Assembly (NCBI GenBank): GCA_020024395.1
Contig: JAHHTV010000015.1
Location: forward strand, 1 to 15,378
Direction: 5' to 3'
Source: Anaerotignum sp.
GTDB taxonomy: Bacteria > Bacillota > Clostridia > Lachnospirales > Anaerotignaceae
Length of the DNA: 15,378 nucleotides
The position numbers were made by a program, and so were the translations under genes. The stretch's first letter is position 1. Every line of letters begins with the position of its first letter. Shown here in pieces: positions 6,065-13,631 of this stretch. The notes beneath the pieces are model-generated. The model worked only from the letters and a program-made list of their open reading frames with translations. It was not told where the DNA came from and made no database searches.

Positions 6065-6093
6065 AATTTTTGTACAGTAACTGTATAAAAATT
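6065..6093. repeat. 29-base near-perfect palindrome upstream of the small RNA
   Basis: The arms AATTTTT-G-TACAGT (6065-6078) and ACTGTA-T-AAAAATT (6080-6093) flank a central A and mismatch only at G6072/T6086. There is no GC-rich stem or adjacent U-tract typical of a terminator, so a dimeric regulator's operator is more likely. The TACA...TGTA core resembles operators of several winged-helix repressor families, but none can be named. Confidence 0.5.
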
Positions 6094-6135
6094 GGAAAAA
6101 ATCCCAAATATATGTTATTTTATCCACACAAAATA

Positions 6136-6170
6136 AAAACCAAGCACAAACAAAATATGTGCTTGGTTTT
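6136..6170 (-). terminator. Terminator of the stalk-domain lipoprotein gene
   Basis: A 13-bp perfect stem (AAAACCAAGCACA at 6136-6148 with TGTGCTTGGTTTT at 6158-6170) has a 9-base loop. In the minus direction it is followed by TATTTTGTGTGG. It lies 8 bases after the stop codon of the lipoprotein gene. Confidence 0.8.
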
Positions 6171-6177
6171 TGCTGTT

Positions 6178-7710
6178 TTATTTTTTAATCACTGCTTGGT
6201 GTATGCCATCTGTATTGGTATATGTAATGGTATAGCCCAATTTTTCAAATTCTCTCATACTTACATAAGAAACACCATCTATCAATTTTGTTGCCAAATG
6301 TACTGCTTTATCCGCATGTTCTTTTTCTAAATATGCAGAGGCAGTTTTTGTATTTTTGTCCCATGTCACAAAAACACCCATTTCATCACAAATATCACGC
6401 AAAGGCAGATATACACGACCATCCTCTACTACATATATCAATTTTGTTTCTTCTGAAAAATAAGGGAACATCAAATCTGTATCTTTTCTTACCATAGAAA
6501 CAAATGCTTCTTTGCTTTCATCGTCTAATATCCACATCACTTTTACACCAGATACAGGATTATATTTTACAGTCAAATGCTGCATTTGTGTCATCAAATC
6601 ATCCAAAGTGGTTGCTTTTGCAGGGTACACAATGCCGCTAGTTGCTTTTTGTGTGGTGCATGTTGTTGTAATTGTGCAAACATCGCCCATCACATAATTC
6701 TCATTTGTTGTATAAACACCATTGTTTTGTGTGATTTCTGCTTTATAAGAAAAACCATTGAGTGCAGATGTCACTTCAGATTGTTGCAGTGCTGTGGAAA
6801 CGATTTCTTTCATTTGTGTCAATACACTTTTTACAGATGCAATATCTTGTTTTGCTTCTGCAAATGTACTTTGCAAATCAGAGATATCTTGTTCTGTAAA
6901 ACCACTCATTTTTCCACTTGTCAAAATATATTCTTCCAATGCGTTTATCACAGGTTCTGGATTTTTTATTGTATAATCCAACATAGATAACAACATTTGT
7001 CCCAACTGTTCTCCTGTTGCTTCAATACGGAAACCGCTTGGAATTTCTGTCACCAAACCTGTTGTAAAGTTTGCAAATCCATTTTTGTACAAATCCAATG
7101 CCGCTTTGTAAAGGTCACCATAACCGTTTGCAGGTGGCATCATTGTTTGTAACTGTTCTGCACTCAGTCCCAAATCTTTGATATTATAAAGGCAAATATA
7201 TTCATTTTTGTCCAGTATTGCTTTGAACTCTTTTGCATATGTTTCATCAAACATATAATTGTCGCTGTATTGCTGCAATGTTGCATGCATCAAATCATAA
7301 ACGCCCTGCAATGTTTGAGATGTCACATACATTCCTTCCATACCATAATACACTTGACCAAAATCGTATGTTTTGCCTTTATGTATTGCATCTACATCCA
7401 GCAAAATTCTAACATTTTTCAAATCTGCTTTCATGGTATAATCAAGCTGTACGGTTTCTTTACCATCAAAAGGAAATTCTCCAACAAATCCAGCAGTTGT
7501 ATTTCCCATAGCTTTTGCGGTATCCTGCATAAAGTTTTCCAATGCATCAAAATCCATTGTAATCGTTGTTGTGCCTTTTGTTTCTGTCATTTGCATATTT
7601 TGTAACATATCTGCACTCATCTGCAAATAGTTCATTTCTGCTTTTGAACAGCCTGTGAATGCCATCACACACATCAAAGCACAAAGCAATGCTGCAATCT
7701 TCTTTCTCAT
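6178..7710 (-). CDS. Secreted lipoprotein with C-terminal copper-amine-oxidase-like stalk domain
   Basis: The 510-aa product starts MRKKIAALLCALMCVMAF, a short basic then hydrophobic signal peptide, followed by the lipobox TGC. It should therefore be cleaved and lipidated at C21 and anchored outside the membrane. A long middle part (about 25-420) lacks a domain I recognise; it has amphipathic helical stretches and a region of repeated beta-type segments (TMDFDAL, VQLDYTMKADL, YKAEITQNNGVYTT). The C-terminal part (about 425-510) contains VEDGRVYLPLRDICDEMG, then VFVTWDKNTKTASAYL, then GVSYVSMREFEKLGYTITY. This is the two-repeat pattern of the copper amine oxidase N-terminal-like (stalk) domain common on clostridial surface proteins; it is not an enzyme. 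ATG at 7708-7710 has GGAGG 7 bases upstream, and the upstream ATG at 7740 lacks one. It probably has a structural or ligand-sensing role at the cell surface. Confidence 0.82.
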   Translation of the reverse strand: MRKKIAALLCALMCVMAFTGCSKAEMNYLQMSADMLQNMQMTETKGTTTITMDFDALENFMQDTAKAMGNTTAGFVGEFPFDGKETVQLDYTMKADLKNVRILLDVDAIHKGKTYDFGQVYYGMEGMYVTSQTLQGVYDLMHATLQQYSDNYMFDETYAKEFKAILDKNEYICLYNIKDLGLSAEQLQTMMPPANGYGDLYKAALDLYKNGFANFTTGLVTEIPSGFRIEATGEQLGQMLLSMLDYTIKNPEPVINALEEYILTSGKMSGFTEQDISDLQSTFAEAKQDIASVKSVLTQMKEIVSTALQQSEVTSALNGFSYKAEITQNNGVYTTNENYVMGDVCTITTTCTTQKATSGIVYPAKATTLDDLMTQMQHLTVKYNPVSGVKVMWILDDESKEAFVSMVRKDTDLMFPYFSEETKLIYVVEDGRVYLPLRDICDEMGVFVTWDKNTKTASAYLEKEHADKAVHLATKLIDGVSYVSMREFEKLGYTITYTNTDGIHQAVIKK

Positions 7711-7767
7711 ATTGATTCCTCCTTTACATCCATTGTCCATCTACTTACTATAATTATAGATTTTTTT

Positions 7768-7776
7768 ATTATATCA
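7768..7776 (-). promoter_or_regulatory. Extended -10 promoter for the lipoprotein gene
   Basis: TGA-TATAAT on the minus strand is a perfect -10 with upstream TG, about 58 bases before the ATG. No good -35 is seen at 16-18 bases. Confidence 0.5.
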
Positions 7777-7830
7777 TGATATTTTTTTGTTTACTAGCAA
7801 TTTTGCTCAAAAAATATGTATACAATAAAA

Positions 7831-7879
7831 ATACAGACAATGCATGATTTTCAAACAAATTTCTTTGCATTGTCTGTAT
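7831..7879 (-). terminator. Terminator of the FMN-binding protein gene
   Basis: A 14-bp perfect stem (ATACAGACAATGCA at 7831-7844 with TGCATTGTCTGTAT at 7866-7879) has a 21-base loop. It is followed in the minus direction by TTTTTATTG. It starts 6 bases past the stop codon. Confidence 0.75.
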
Positions 7880-7885
7880 GATACA

Positions 7886-8305
7886 CTACCTTTGTGCTTT
7901 TTCCAAACACGTTGTCACAGCTTGTAAAATTGCTTGTGCAGAATATGTATTTTTGGAAGAAACGGTAACATCTGCTGTAGATTGCTTTTGTATCACTTGC
8001 TGCTTCACTTCTGCAACTGCATCTTCCAATAGTGGATACATAACCGCAATACTTTCTGATTTTGTTTGCATTTGTACATCTGCAATTCTGCCATCTTTGA
8101 CTGTCACTTCCACAGCCGCATATGTATTGCTGATTGGCAGTTCTGCCTCATATTTGCCGTTTTTGTATAAACCGCTGTCACCTTCTCCACCCATACGTAA
8201 GAAAAACAGCACTAGCCCTACCAAAATGATGATACCCAACACGGCAAATACAGCTGTTTTAATCAACTCCCGCATTTTCACCACAACAAATTTTGTCCCT
8301 TTCAC
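7886..8305 (-). CDS. Membrane-anchored FMN-binding domain protein
   Basis: The product (139 aa from this start) has one N-terminal membrane helix (TAVFAVLGIIILVGLVLFF) and an extracytoplasmic FMN-binding-type domain. Visible family features are LYKNGKYEAE, VEVTVKDGRIADVQM, an acidic-helical LLEDAVAEVKQQVIQKQ segment and the closing AQAILQAVTTCLEKA. This domain occurs in NosR, RnfG/NqrC and stand-alone electron carriers. In RnfG/NqrC-type domains FMN is attached by ApbE to Thr in an SGAT-like motif; here that place reads SSKNTYSAQ, so covalent attachment is doubtful. The start is GTG at 8303-8305, 9 bases after GGAAGGGG. An ATG at 8273-8275, just before the membrane helix, is an alternative with a weak GGTG site. 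It is divergent from addB with its own terminator. It could work with the Fe-S pair at 360-1141, but it is not in the same operon. Confidence 0.78.
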   Translation of the reverse strand: MKGTKFVVVKMRELIKTAVFAVLGIIILVGLVLFFLRMGGEGDSGLYKNGKYEAELPISNTYAAVEVTVKDGRIADVQMQTKSESIAVMYPLLEDAVAEVKQQVIQKQSTADVTVSSKNTYSAQAILQAVTTCLEKAQR

Positions 8306-8381
8306 ATGGTTTTGCCCCTTCCACAAACTATCGTTGTTTTACTATATGACAACACAGCTTGCAATATGCGCTTTGTTTTAC

Positions 8382-8410
8382 TTGCAAAAAAGATTTTCGT
8401 TTTGTATCAT
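8382..8410 (+). promoter_or_regulatory. Predicted sigma-A promoter of addB
   Basis: TTGCAA (8382-8387) and TATCAT (8405-8410) are separated by 17 bases, with the predicted start near 8417, some 18 bases before the addB start. It lies in the divergent region shared with the FMN-binding gene. Confidence 0.5.
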
Positions 8411-8434
8411 ACTCTTATAACCAGAAAGGCTGTG

Positions 8435-11400
8435 ATGATTATGGCATTACAATTTGTTGTCGGTGCAACAGGCACAGGCAAAACACATTATTGTATGAAA
8501 GAAATACTTGCCGCACAAAAGACACAAAAAGGACGGCAAATTTTTTTAGTACCCGAACAATTCACATCGCAATCAGAAAGAGATTTAACTGCCATGACCG
8601 AAAAAAAAGGCATATTAACTGCCGAAGTATTGAGCTTTGGGCGATTGGCACATCAAATTTTTTCTCGTTATGGTATGGACAAAACCGTTACACTGGGCGA
8701 TGTTGGCAAACAAATGGCATTGCAAAAAATATTATTGGAACAAAAAGATAATATCGTCTATTTTCGTCATATCATGGATAAAAACGGCTTTGTGGAACAA
8801 CTTTCTTTCACAATTACCGAATTTTTCCAATATCGTATCGCACCAGACACATTGACGGTGCTTTCGCAGCGACAAAACCTTTCCCAAGCCGTCAAACAAA
8901 AATGTGAAGATATGCACTTGATTTATACAAAATATTTAGATTTTCTGTCACAAGAATATGTATCTGGTGACGAAACATTGACATTGTTAGAACAAAAATT
9001 ACAAAAGATTTCTCCTTTTGCTGATACTGAAATATGGCTGGATGGCTTTTATGGCTTCACACCGCAAGAATACAGCGTCATTTTGCATTTGCTGCGTCTT
9101 TGCAAACGTGTTGTTGTCACACTGCCTATGGACAAATTCAGTTATTTTGCAAAACATTTGCCCATGTCAGCCGCTTTTTTTGAACCATACACCACATTAA
9201 AAAAATTACAAAAACTTGCAGAAGAACATGCTATCCCCACAATACCACCCGTATTTTTGGAACAAAATTATCGTACACAAACACCTGCATTGCGATTTTT
9301 GGAACAAAATTATTATTATGGTTATTACAAAAAAAGCAATGACCACAATGGTATTCATATACAAGCGTGTGCCACAAAGCAAGATGAAATTACATACACT
9401 GCACAAACCATACGCCAAATCGTCAGACAAACGGGCATACGATATCGAGATATTGCCATTGTCACAAATGCCATGTCCATATACGAAAAAAATATCCGTG
9501 GTATATTGCAAGAATATGATATTCCCTGTTTTATAGACAGCAAAAGAGATATCGCCTCACATCCATTGATGGCATTATTAAAGGGATTATTAGACTGTGT
9601 GGTATATGATTTCCGTTATGAATCTGTTTTTTCTTATTTAAAATCAGGATTTACCCCCATGCTGCAACAAGATATTGATATATTAGAAAATTACGTTTTG
9701 GCATATGGTATCAAAGGTGCAAAATGGCGTAAAGATATCTGGACATACGGTTTTTCTGAAGAACAACAAGAACAGCAAAATGATATGAACCAACTTAAAG
9801 ATGATTTTTTATATCATTTTTCTTCTTGGAAACCCTATAAAAGAAACAAGGTATATCCACTTGAACAACTCGCAACCGCATTTTTCAAACAGCTTGACAG
9901 TCTTGGTGTTGCACAACAGCTTTCTTTATTGGCAGAACAATCAGACATCGAGAAAGCAAACGAACACCGCCAAATCTGGCAAATTGTCATGGATATCGTA
10001 CAAAAAGCCGTTTCTATATTTGGAGATATCCCTGTAACATTAGAAGAATTTTCCAAGATATTGCAAGCTGGTTTTGAAAAAAGCAGTATGGGCATTATCC
10101 CCCCCACAACCGATAATATCATTGTTGGCGATATTCAAAGAAGCCGCTTACCTGACATCAAAGTATTGTTTGTGTTGGGTGTCAATGATGGCGTATTGCC
10201 TGCCCCCGCACAATCACAAGGCATTTTTAGTGAAACCGAACGTGATACATTAACACAAATCGGTGTAGAACTTGCCGCTGACAGCAAACGCAAATTATTT
10301 GAAGAACAATTTCTGATATATCGTGGATTGACAAAACCATCTGAAGCATTGTATTTGACATATGCTGTGGGGGATATGGAAGGAAAGTCTATGTTTCCTT
10401 CTTCTGTGATTGACCGCATTTGTCGTATGTATCCAAATTTAAGCATACAACAGCAAGATACCATGACTATGGAGCAACTCTCCCCAACCGCTTGTTTTCA
10501 CGCATTGGGGCAACAAATGCAAAACCATACCGAACAAACACCCATGCCACCTATGTGGCAAGACATCTACAGCTATTTTGCCACACAACCATATTGGAAA
10601 AAACGAGTTGCTCTTTTACAAAAAGGATTTTCCACAAACACCAGACAAGAACGATTGTCCCCCAAAGTAACAAAAGGATTATATGGTAAAAATATACTTG
10701 CCAGTGTATCTCGTTTGGAACGATTTGCCGCTTGCCCATTTGCCTATTTTACAGAATATGCACTACAAGCAAAACCACGGCGTATTTATCAATTACGCAC
10801 ACCCGATTTAGGGATTTTGTTCCATACAGTACTGGAACAATTTTCTGATGAATTGCAAAAAGATAATATTTCTTGGCAATCTTTGACGCAACAAGAAACA
10901 GAAAACCGTATGGAAAAAGCTGTAGACGCTGCCGCCCCCATTTTGGGTAATGCCATATTACAAGACAGTGCTACAAATCGCTATTTGGTCAAACGATTGA
11001 AACGTATATCCAAACGTGCAGGCTGGACATTGGTACGTCATATACAAAGTGGTACATTTGTCCCTTCTGGCTTTGAAATTGGTTTCGGGCCACATGAAGC
11101 ATTGCCGCCTATCATCATCAGTATGGCAGACAACAGCAAATTGATATTGCGTGGTAAAATCGACCGTGTAGACTTATTAGATGCAGATGGCACACATTAT
11201 GTCAAAGTCATTGACTACAAATCTGGAAGTAAATCATTCCGTCTGCAAGACATTTATTATGGTTTGCAATTACAATTATTGTTGTATTTAGATGCTTATT
11301 TGAAACAACAAACAGACAACGATACTTGTTATGAAGTTGGTGGTGCATTTTATTTTCGTATCACAGACCCAACACTATCCATTTCTTCCGAAATATCGCC

Positions 11401-11839
11401 AGAAGAATTGGCAAATATGCTGTATACCAAAATGCAAATGTCAGGTCTTGTATTGGACAACCAAACCGTTATACAAGGCATAGACCATGCATTCATCGAT
11501 GAAACAGGGGCATTTTTCCCTGGTGCATCTGCTATCATACCATTGAAATACACAAAAAAAGGAACACCTACATCTTCTTCATTACTGGCAACCGCCGAAG
11601 AATATCATAATATTTTAGAATTTGCCACAAAACGTGCGGCACAAATCGGTGAAGAAATGAAAGCGGGCGTATTTGCGCCTTCCCCCTATCGCAATCAAGG
11701 CATCACCCCTTGTGATTATTGTAGCTTTTCTGCAATATGCCGTTATGATTACGAAGACCACCCACAATATCGAGATTTACGAAAAATCGACAAAGAAGAT
11801 TTTTGGGAAGCACTCAAAGAACAAAAAGAAAAGAAATAG
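8435..11839 (+). CDS. addB: ATP-dependent helicase/nuclease AddB
   Basis: AddB is the second subunit of the AddAB helicase-nuclease, which resects double-strand breaks for RecA. The 1134-aa product (usual size) has a Walker A motif GATGTGKT at residues 10-17 and UvrD-like helicase folds in the first two thirds. Near the C-terminus is a RecB-type nuclease site: GKIDRVD (D910), VIDYKSG (D927, K929) and GLQLQLLLY. The four Fe-S cysteines of AddB are all present: C767 (in AACPFAYF) and C1093, C1096, C1102 (CDYCSFSAIC). So it should be active as a nuclease subunit. The ATG at 8435 is chosen with AAAGG 5 bases upstream; ATG 8441 (MALQFVVGATG) fits homolog N-termini equally. The frame is open further upstream to 8306 but is not convincing. 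addA, normally directly downstream, is missing; a thioesterase gene follows after 13 bases. Confidence 0.94.
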   Translation: MIMALQFVVGATGTGKTHYCMKEILAAQKTQKGRQIFLVPEQFTSQSERDLTAMTEKKGILTAEVLSFGRLAHQIFSRYGMDKTVTLGDVGKQMALQKILLEQKDNIVYFRHIMDKNGFVEQLSFTITEFFQYRIAPDTLTVLSQRQNLSQAVKQKCEDMHLIYTKYLDFLSQEYVSGDETLTLLEQKLQKISPFADTEIWLDGFYGFTPQEYSVILHLLRLCKRVVVTLPMDKFSYFAKHLPMSAAFFEPYTTLKKLQKLAEEHAIPTIPPVFLEQNYRTQTPALRFLEQNYYYGYYKKSNDHNGIHIQACATKQDEITYTAQTIRQIVRQTGIRYRDIAIVTNAMSIYEKNIRGILQEYDIPCFIDSKRDIASHPLMALLKGLLDCVVYDFRYESVFSYLKSGFTPMLQQDIDILENYVLAYGIKGAKWRKDIWTYGFSEEQQEQQNDMNQLKDDFLYHFSSWKPYKRNKVYPLEQLATAFFKQLDSLGVAQQLSLLAEQSDIEKANEHRQIWQIVMDIVQKAVSIFGDIPVTLEEFSKILQAGFEKSSMGIIPPTTDNIIVGDIQRSRLPDIKVLFVLGVNDGVLPAPAQSQGIFSETERDTLTQIGVELAADSKRKLFEEQFLIYRGLTKPSEALYLTYAVGDMEGKSMFPSSVIDRICRMYPNLSIQQQDTMTMEQLSPTACFHALGQQMQNHTEQTPMPPMWQDIYSYFATQPYWKKRVALLQKGFSTNTRQERLSPKVTKGLYGKNILASVSRLERFAACPFAYFTEYALQAKPRRIYQLRTPDLGILFHTVLEQFSDELQKDNISWQSLTQQETENRMEKAVDAAAPILGNAILQDSATNRYLVKRLKRISKRAGWTLVRHIQSGTFVPSGFEIGFGPHEALPPIIISMADNSKLILRGKIDRVDLLDADGTHYVKVIDYKSGSKSFRLQDIYYGLQLQLLLYLDAYLKQQTDNDTCYEVGGAFYFRITDPTLSISSEISPEELANMLYTKMQMSGLVLDNQTVIQGIDHAFIDETGAFFPGASAIIPLKYTKKGTPTSSSLLATAEEYHNILEFATKRAAQIGEEMKAGVFAPSPYRNQGITPCDYCSFSAICRYDYEDHPQYRDLRKIDKEDFWEALKEQKEKK

Positions 11840-11852
11840 GATGTGATATTTT

Positions 11853-12308
11853 ATGACACCACAAGCACTAACAACATTTTTACAACAAAATATTCCACTT
11901 GTAACCGCTATGGATATTCAAGTTACTACTTGCGACAATGAACAGGTATGTCTATTTGCACCATTATCTCCCAACCGCAACGATAAACAAACAGCATTTG
12001 GTGGCAGTATTGCTGCCATTGCTACCATTTGCGGTTGGTCATGGATGTTTTTGCATTTTCAACATCTATTCCCAAATAGCGACATTGTAATACAAAACAG
12101 CAATATACGCTACATCGCCCCCATTTATGGTGATTTCACAGTAAAATGTTTTTGCAAAGACAACACACAAACACAAGCAGTCATACAATCTTGTCAGCAA
12201 TACGGAAAAGGCAGCATGACATTAGAAATCGGCTGCTATTATCAAGACAAGCTTTGTGCAACATTAGAAGGGAAATTCTATGTTGTATGTAAAACAAAAA
12301 GCGTTTGA
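11853..12308 (+). CDS. YiiD_C-type hotdog-fold thioesterase
   Basis: The 151-aa product matches the YiiD C-terminal thioesterase pattern: an N-terminal helix (TFLQQNIPLVTAMDIQV), then LFAPLSPNRNDKQTAFGGSI, a helix with CGWSWMFL, then DIVIQNSNIRYIAPIYGDF. The family is a putative acyl-CoA or acyl-ACP thioesterase with a hotdog fold; the substrate is unknown. It is a stand-alone domain, without the acetyltransferase part found in E. coli YiiD. The gene starts 13 bases after addB (AGGATG site 10-11 bases before ATG), so it is probably cotranscribed, though no functional link with DNA repair is evident. Its last codons and TGA lie inside the left arm of a bidirectional terminator shared with the convergent gene. 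Confidence 0.82.
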   Translation: MTPQALTTFLQQNIPLVTAMDIQVTTCDNEQVCLFAPLSPNRNDKQTAFGGSIAAIATICGWSWMFLHFQHLFPNSDIVIQNSNIRYIAPIYGDFTVKCFCKDNTQTQAVIQSCQQYGKGSMTLEIGCYYQDKLCATLEGKFYVVCKTKSV

Positions 12309-12330
12309 TACTTTGTATCAAACGCTTTTT
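12296..12330. terminator. Bidirectional terminator overlapping two convergent gene ends
   Basis: A 16-bp perfect stem, AAAAAGCGTTTGATAC (12296-12311) with GTATCAAACGCTTTTT (12315-12330), has a 3-base loop. T-runs follow on both sides. The left arm contains the stop codon of the thioesterase gene, and the stop codon of the convergent small gene begins at the next base (12331-12333). Confidence 0.9.
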
Positions 12331-12594
12331 TCAAAATGTTTCCCAATATTTTTTGACATTTCCTTCTATAATTGCATCCATATAACTGTCTGCCATTTCA
12401 AAAATCTCATCTTCATCTTTGATTTTCAAATATAGGGTATCTTTTGTACAAACAATATCTTTGTGTTTGCCTTTATGCTCTTTGAGCCATTTCAAAAATT
12501 CGCTTTCCCATCTTTTTGCAATATCTTCTGCATTTTCATAACATAACAATTCTTCTTTTACATTTTCTGTCAATTCTGAAACCGATAATTTCAT
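12331..12594 (-). CDS. Small hypothetical protein at the end of the ruvAB operon
   Basis: The 87-aa, highly charged, probably helical cytoplasmic protein (starts MKLSVSELTENVKEELL, ends GNVKKYWETF) has no membrane segment or metal motif. I do not recognise a family. The ATG at 12592-12594 is chosen because AGGAG lies 9 bases upstream; that site overlaps the ruvB TAG stop, giving a 13-base gap and likely translational coupling. Its position suggests transcription with ruvA and ruvB, but a role in Holliday-junction processing would be a guess. A longer reading from 12651 would overlap ruvB and is rejected. Confidence 0.72.
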   Translation of the reverse strand: MKLSVSELTENVKEELLCYENAEDIAKRWESEFLKWLKEHKGKHKDIVCTKDTLYLKIKDEDEIFEMADSYMDAIIEGNVKKYWETF

Positions 12595-12607
12595 ATTTTT
12601 TTCACTC

Positions 12608-13621
12608 CTATTTTGTTTCATAATATGGCAATCCAAAATGTGCATAACCACTTTTTGTCACCACACGCCCTCTTGGTGTTCTTTGCAAATATCCCAGTTG
12701 CAACAAATATGGCTCATACACATCTTCTATGGTTTCTGCATCTTCATTGATGGATGCTGCCAACGTTTCCAGTCCCGCAGGGCCACCATCAAATTTTTCT
12801 ATCAATGTCATCAACATTTTTCTGTCCACATAATCCAGCCCCATTTTATCCACATCTAGCAAATCCAAAGCAAATTTTGCAACTTCTGCCGTAATATGCC
12901 CTTGATACTGCACTTGTGCAAAATCCCGCACACGTTTTAATAAACGGTTTGCAATACGTGGTGTTCCTCTGGAACGATAAGCAATTTCTTCTGCACCTGC
13001 TTCATCTAATTGCACTTGCAACACTTCTGCCGAACGCAACAATATTTTTTTCAAATTTTCGATACGATATGGCTCCAAACGCTGTACGACACCAAAACGG
13101 TCACGCAATGGTGCTGTCAAAAGTCCAATTCTTGTTGTTGCACCAATGAGCGTAAAATGCGGCAAATCCAAACGCACAGATTTTGCCCCTGGCCCTTTGC
13201 CAATCATAATATCAATGACAAAATCCTCCATGGCAGGATACAATATTTCTTCTATCATACGATTGAGCCTATGAATTTCATCAATAAATAAAATATCCCC
13301 TTCATTCAAACTATTTAATACTGCCGCCATATCCCCTGCCCGTTCAATGGCAGGACCTGATGTGGTTTTGATTTGTACGCCCATCTCTGCTGCAATGATA
13401 TTGGAAAGTGTTGTTTTTCCCAATCCAGGCGGACCATACAATAATACATGGTCTAATGCTTCATGTCTTTGTTTTGCCGCCTCCATAAAAATTTTCAGAT
13501 TGTTTTTAATATTTTCCTGTCCAATATAGTTTTCCAGACGGTCAGGACGTAGTTTCGGTTCAAATTCTTTATCTTCTTCCTGTGTACCTGCTGTCAGTAT
13601 TCTTCTTTCCACATTTTCCAC
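12608..13621 (-). CDS. ruvB: Holliday junction branch migration helicase RuvB
   Basis: RuvB is the hexameric AAA+ motor that drives branch migration with RuvA. The 337-aa product contains [11 protein letters not shown] (start of the AAA+ domain, about residue 25), Walker [13 protein letters not shown], Walker [12 protein letters not shown], sensor 1 [21 protein letters not shown] and the C-terminal winged-helix DNA-binding domain ending with [12 protein letters not shown]. It is full length. The start is a GTG: 13619-13621 gives the longest form but has no clear ribosome site, while a second in-frame GTG at 13610-13612 follows GGGTGG by 5 bases and may be the true start. It lies 10 bases downstream of ruvA and is followed by a small unknown gene. 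ruvC is not in the window. Confidence 0.96.
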   Translation of the reverse strand: MENVERRILTAGTQEEDKEFEPKLRPDRLENYIGQENIKNNLKIFMEAAKQRHEALDHVLLYGPPGLGKTTLSNIIAAEMGVQIKTTSGPAIERAGDMAAVLNSLNEGDILFIDEIHRLNRMIEEILYPAMEDFVIDIMIGKGPGAKSVRLDLPHFTLIGATTRIGLLTAPLRDRFGVVQRLEPYRIENLKKILLRSAEVLQVQLDEAGAEEIAYRSRGTPRIANRLLKRVRDFAQVQYQGHITAEVAKFALDLLDVDKMGLDYVDRKMLMTLIEKFDGGPAGLETLAASINEDAETIEDVYEPYLLQLGYLQRTPRGRVVTKSGYAHFGLPYYETK

Positions 13622-13631
13622 CCATTTTCAA

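Noticed and set aside
6065..6093. Palindrome as an intrinsic terminator or as a BlaI/CopY operator
   Set aside because: It is too AT-rich with no U-tract for a terminator. The TACA/TGTA resemblance alone, with no BlaI or CopY gene nearby, does not justify naming a regulator.
5855..6127. A 90-codon open frame on the minus strand in the gap before the Crp/Fnr gene
   Set aside because: It has no ribosome site and an implausible product rich in Phe, Tyr and Ile, and it crosses two strong RNA hairpins and a terminator-adjacent C-run. The region fits an RNA gene better.
7831..7879. 14-bp inverted repeats as insertion-sequence ends
   Set aside because: The arms are only 21 bases apart, lie right after a stop codon and have a T-tail, so this is a terminator. 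No transposase is in the window.
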